From NCBI GenBank assembly GCA_036257535.1, contig DATAFJ010000049.1, positions 1 to 24,816 of the forward strand: DNA of 24,816 nt, in the 5' to 3' direction. Shown here one piece after another: positions 22,886 to 24,816 of this stretch. The translations under genes were made by a program, and so were the position numbers. Positions within the stretch are counted from its first letter, which is position 1, and each line of letters opens with the position of its first letter. The notes below the pieces were generated by a model. The model saw nothing but the letters and a program-made list of their open reading frames with translations. It had not been told where the DNA came from and did no database searches. The stretch is from DATAEE01 sp036257535. Lineage in GTDB: Bacteria; Acidobacteriota; Vicinamibacteria; Vicinamibacterales; 2-12-FULL-66-21.

Positions 22886-23829
22886 ACCGCCACGGCTTCT
22901 GTTTCGCCCAGGTGCTGCGGTAATCCCTCGAGATACTTCTCCGCGTCGATAGCGGCCATACAACCCGAACCGGCGGCGGTGACGGCCTGACGGTACACGT
23001 GATCCTGCACGTCGCCGCAGGCGAAGACACCCGGCACGCTCGTACGCGTTCCATCGTGCGTGACGATGTAGCCGTTGGCATCCATGTCGAGCTGACCGGT
23101 GAAAAGGGTCGTGTTCGGCGTGTGTCCGATCGCCACGAAGAGGCCATCGATCTCCAGGCGCTTGCGCTCGCCGGTCGCCGTGTTGCGAAGCACGAGTCCG
23201 TCGACCGCGTCGACGCCCGTCACATCTTCGACCTCCGAGTTCCACTCGAAGGAGATCTTCGGGTTGGCGAATGCCTTGTCCTGCATGATCTTCGACGCCC
23301 GCAGCGTATTCCGTCGATGGACGACGGTGACGTGCGAGGCGAACTTGCTGAGGAAGATCGCTTCTTCCATCGCGGAGTCGCCGCCGCCGACGACGGCGAT
23401 CGGGCGGCCGCGGAAGAAGTACCCGTCGCAGGTGGCGCACGTCGACACGCCGTGCCCCATCAGCGCTCGCTCGGACCGCAGCCCCAGCAGGCGCGCCGTG
23501 GCACCCGTCGCAATGATGAGCGCGCGCGTCTGGTACTCGGCATCGTGCAGTTTGACCACGAACGGGCGGTGCGACAGGTCGACGCTCGTGACGTTCCCCG
23601 TCGCGAACTCGGCGCCGAAGCGCTCCGCCTGCGCCCGCATCTCGGCCATCAGCGCTGGACCCATGATGCCGTCGCGGAAGCCAGGGAAATTCTCGACCTC
23701 CGTCGTGAGCATCAGCTGCCCGCCCGCCTCGAGCCCTTCGATCACGAGAGGCCGGAGGTTGGCCCGCGCGGCGTACAACGCCGCCGTCAACCCGGCCGGT
23801 CCTGAGCCGATGATGATGACCGTACGCAT
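22843..23829 (-). CDS. trxB: Thioredoxin reductase (NADPH, FAD)
   Basis: 328-aa low-molecular-weight thioredoxin reductase, which reduces thioredoxin with NADPH. FAD-binding GSGPAG lies at residues 8-13, followed by GGQLMLTTEVENFPGF, ATGA, the redox-active C131-A-T-C134 (STCATCDGYF), the NADPH-site VGGGDSA near 147-153, HRRNTLRASKIMQ and the second FAD motif GVFACGDVQDHVYRQAVTAA. Conserved homology ends around GLPQHL. The final 20 or so residues form a tail, most of which lies opposite the mnmA 3' end. The ATG follows the trxA TAA without a gap, so the two are cotranscribed. Confidence 0.97.
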   Translation of the reverse strand: MRTVIIIGSGPAGLTAALYAARANLRPLVIEGLEAGGQLMLTTEVENFPGFRDGIMGPALMAEMRAQAERFGAEFATGNVTSVDLSHRPFVVKLHDAEYQTRALIIATGATARLLGLRSERALMGHGVSTCATCDGYFFRGRPIAVVGGGDSAMEEAIFLSKFASHVTVVHRRNTLRASKIMQDKAFANPKISFEWNSEVEDVTGVDAVDGLVLRNTATGERKRLEIDGLFVAIGHTPNTTLFTGQLDMDANGYIVTHDGTRTSVPGVFACGDVQDHVYRQAVTAAGSGCMAAIDAEKYLEGLPQHLGETEAVAVQSIQPPPRTISPS

Positions 23830-24165
23830 TTACTGGACGTGCTTGTCGATGAGCCGCTTCAAGGTGTGTTTGTCCGCGAGGCCGACGACCTGTTCGACGA
23901 CTTGCCCGCCCTTGAACAGGAACAGTGTGGGGATACCCCTGATCTGAAACCGGCCCATCGCGACTTCCGGATTCTCGTCGACGTTCAGCTTACCGACAAT
24001 CACCTTGCCCTGGTACTCAGTCGCCAGCTCCTCGATCGTCGGCGCCAGACGTCGGCAAGGCCCGCACCACTCGGCCCAGAAATCCACGAGCACCGGCGAA
24101 GTGGCATCGAGGACCTTCTGCTTGAAGTCGCTGTCGGTGAACGTCTCTACATTCGCTGCTGCCAT
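23830..24165 (-). CDS. trxA: Thioredoxin
   Basis: 111-aa classical cytoplasmic thioredoxin. The WCGPC active site has C34 and C37 (FWAEWCGPCR), with the conserved buried DFW, KLNVDENPEVA, the cis-Pro loop RGIPTLFLFKGG and G-rich VVGLADK downstream. It reduces protein disulfides and is recycled by the adjacent reductase. The ATG at 24165 has a good ribosome binding site (GGTGGAGA) just upstream. It starts 11 bp after the glycogen synthase stop and its own TAA abuts the trxB ATG, giving a glgA-trxA-trxB transcription unit. Confidence 0.97.
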   Translation of the reverse strand: MAAANVETFTDSDFKQKVLDATSPVLVDFWAEWCGPCRRLAPTIEELATEYQGKVIVGKLNVDENPEVAMGRFQIRGIPTLFLFKGGQVVEQVVGLADKHTLKRLIDKHVQ

Positions 24166-24176
24166 TCTCCACCCTT

Positions 24177-24816
24177 TTACGCGCCACTCCGTCCACGACG
24201 CTTCAGAGAGGCGCTCCTATACACTTTGACATACTCCCGGGCCGAAACGTCCCAGGAATAGTCGCGCTCCATGCCTGCGAGCTGAATCGACTGCCAGCTC
24301 TCCTTCTTCGCATACACGCCCAGCGCCCGGCGGACGGCCCCAAGCATGGCCGGCGGCGAGTAGTCCCGGAACGTGAACCCGGTGCCTTTACCGGTTTTCT
24401 CGCTGTAGTTCGCGACCGTGTCAGCGAGTCCTCCGGTCGCTCGCACAACAGGGACGGTTCCGTATCTGAGACTGTACATCTGGTTCAGTCCGCACGGCTC
24501 GAATCGCGAAGGCATCAGGAAGAGGTCGGCGCCGCCAACGGCCAGGTGCGCTCGGTGTTCATCGAAGCCTATCCAGGCGCCGACGCGGCCAGGCTGTTCG
24601 GCGGCGAGCCGCGCCCACAGCGCTTCGTACGCCGGTTCACCGGTGCCGACGAGGACGTATGACGCATCGAACGCGAGCAAGCCTTTGACCGAAACCGCCA
24701 GCAGATCGAAACCCTTCTGATCGGTCATCCGCGACACCATTCCAACGAGAGGCCGATCGAGTGCCGCCTGATCGGACGGCAGACTGAAAAGGTCGAGCAG
24801 CCGGCCCTTCGCTTCC
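24177..24816 (-). CDS. glgA: Glycogen synthase, C-terminal part (5' end beyond window)
   Basis: Partial GT5 glycosyltransferase using ADP-glucose to extend alpha-1,4-glucan. Only the C-terminal 212 or so residues are present, and the frame is open to the window edge (reads EAKGRLLDLFSLP at the edge). Signatures: LVGMVSRMTDQKGFDLL, LVGTGEPAYE, LFLMPSRFEPCGLNQMYSLR (catalytic C-terminal E-x7 motif region), GTVPVVRATGGLADTV and GTGFTF. The gene probably starts upstream of the right edge. It heads the minus-strand unit with trxA and trxB. No disruption is visible. Confidence 0.95.
   Translation of the reverse strand, partial: EAKGRLLDLFSLPSDQAALDRPLVGMVSRMTDQKGFDLLAVSVKGLLAFDASYVLVGTGEPAYEALWARLAAEQPGRVGAWIGFDEHRAHLAVGGADLFLMPSRFEPCGLNQMYSLRYGTVPVVRATGGLADTVANYSEKTGKGTGFTFRDYSPPAMLGAVRRALGVYAKKESWQSIQLAGMERDYSWDVSAREYVKVYRSASLKRRGRSGA

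Overview
High-GC bacterial chromosome, densely packed and mostly housekeeping. There is no rRNA, tRNA, CRISPR array, transposase or phage gene. The gene set (GT4-rich exopolysaccharide locus, bactofilin, SLH/TPR lipoprotein, UDP-glucuronate decarboxylase, short Zn-ribbon protein, long coiled-coil protein) suggests Acidobacteriota, perhaps Vicinamibacteria-like. That placement is inference from protein character, not from a marker gene.

Layout. (1) About 36-7722, plus strand: a seven-gene exopolysaccharide operon encoding four GT4 glycosyltransferases, one GT2, a WbaP/WcaJ-type initiating polyprenyl-phosphate sugar-1-phosphate transferase and a UDP-glucuronate decarboxylase. Its junctions are overlapping or nearly so, and it probably continues off the left edge. 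(2) 7866-10565, minus strand: an 899-aa, almost entirely coiled-coil protein of unknown function. On each side lies a pair of identical 25-bp quasi-palindromic arms in inverted orientation, resembling a BIME/REP pair. (3) 10670-18032, minus strand: acyl-CoA dehydrogenase, class II FBPase (GlpX), MFS transporter, threonylcarbamoyl-AMP synthase (Sua5/YrdC), HflX GTPase, a TPR/SLH lipoprotein and PgsA. Four of these junctions are 4-bp stop/start overlaps. (4) About 18031-18447, plus strand: a small nine-cysteine Zn-ribbon-like protein. (5) 18463-20519, minus strand: bactofilin, SAM-dependent methyltransferase and DUF62 SAM hydroxide adenosyltransferase. (6) 20620-22885, plus strand: cysteine desulfurase and MnmA, a natural sulfur relay for tRNA 2-thiouridine. 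(7) 22843 to the right edge, minus strand: glycogen synthase (5' end cut off), thioredoxin and thioredoxin reductase. The trxB tail overlaps mnmA antisense by 43 bp.

How the parts fit. The left operon would load a first sugar on undecaprenyl phosphate, extend it with GT4/GT2 enzymes and supply UDP-xylose. No flippase, polymerase or export gene is in view. HflX, Sua5 and NifS/MnmA concern translation and tRNA modification, and TrxA/TrxB form a complete redox pair.

Most worth a second look: the coiled-coil gene bracketed by the inverted-repeat elements, two arrays with heptanucleotide periodicity (12588-12650 and 21796-21816), an apparent CTG start for the MFS gene, the Zn-ribbon orphan, and a His-to-Glu change at the expected active-site position of the DUF62 enzyme. 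I see no clear new defence or mobile system.
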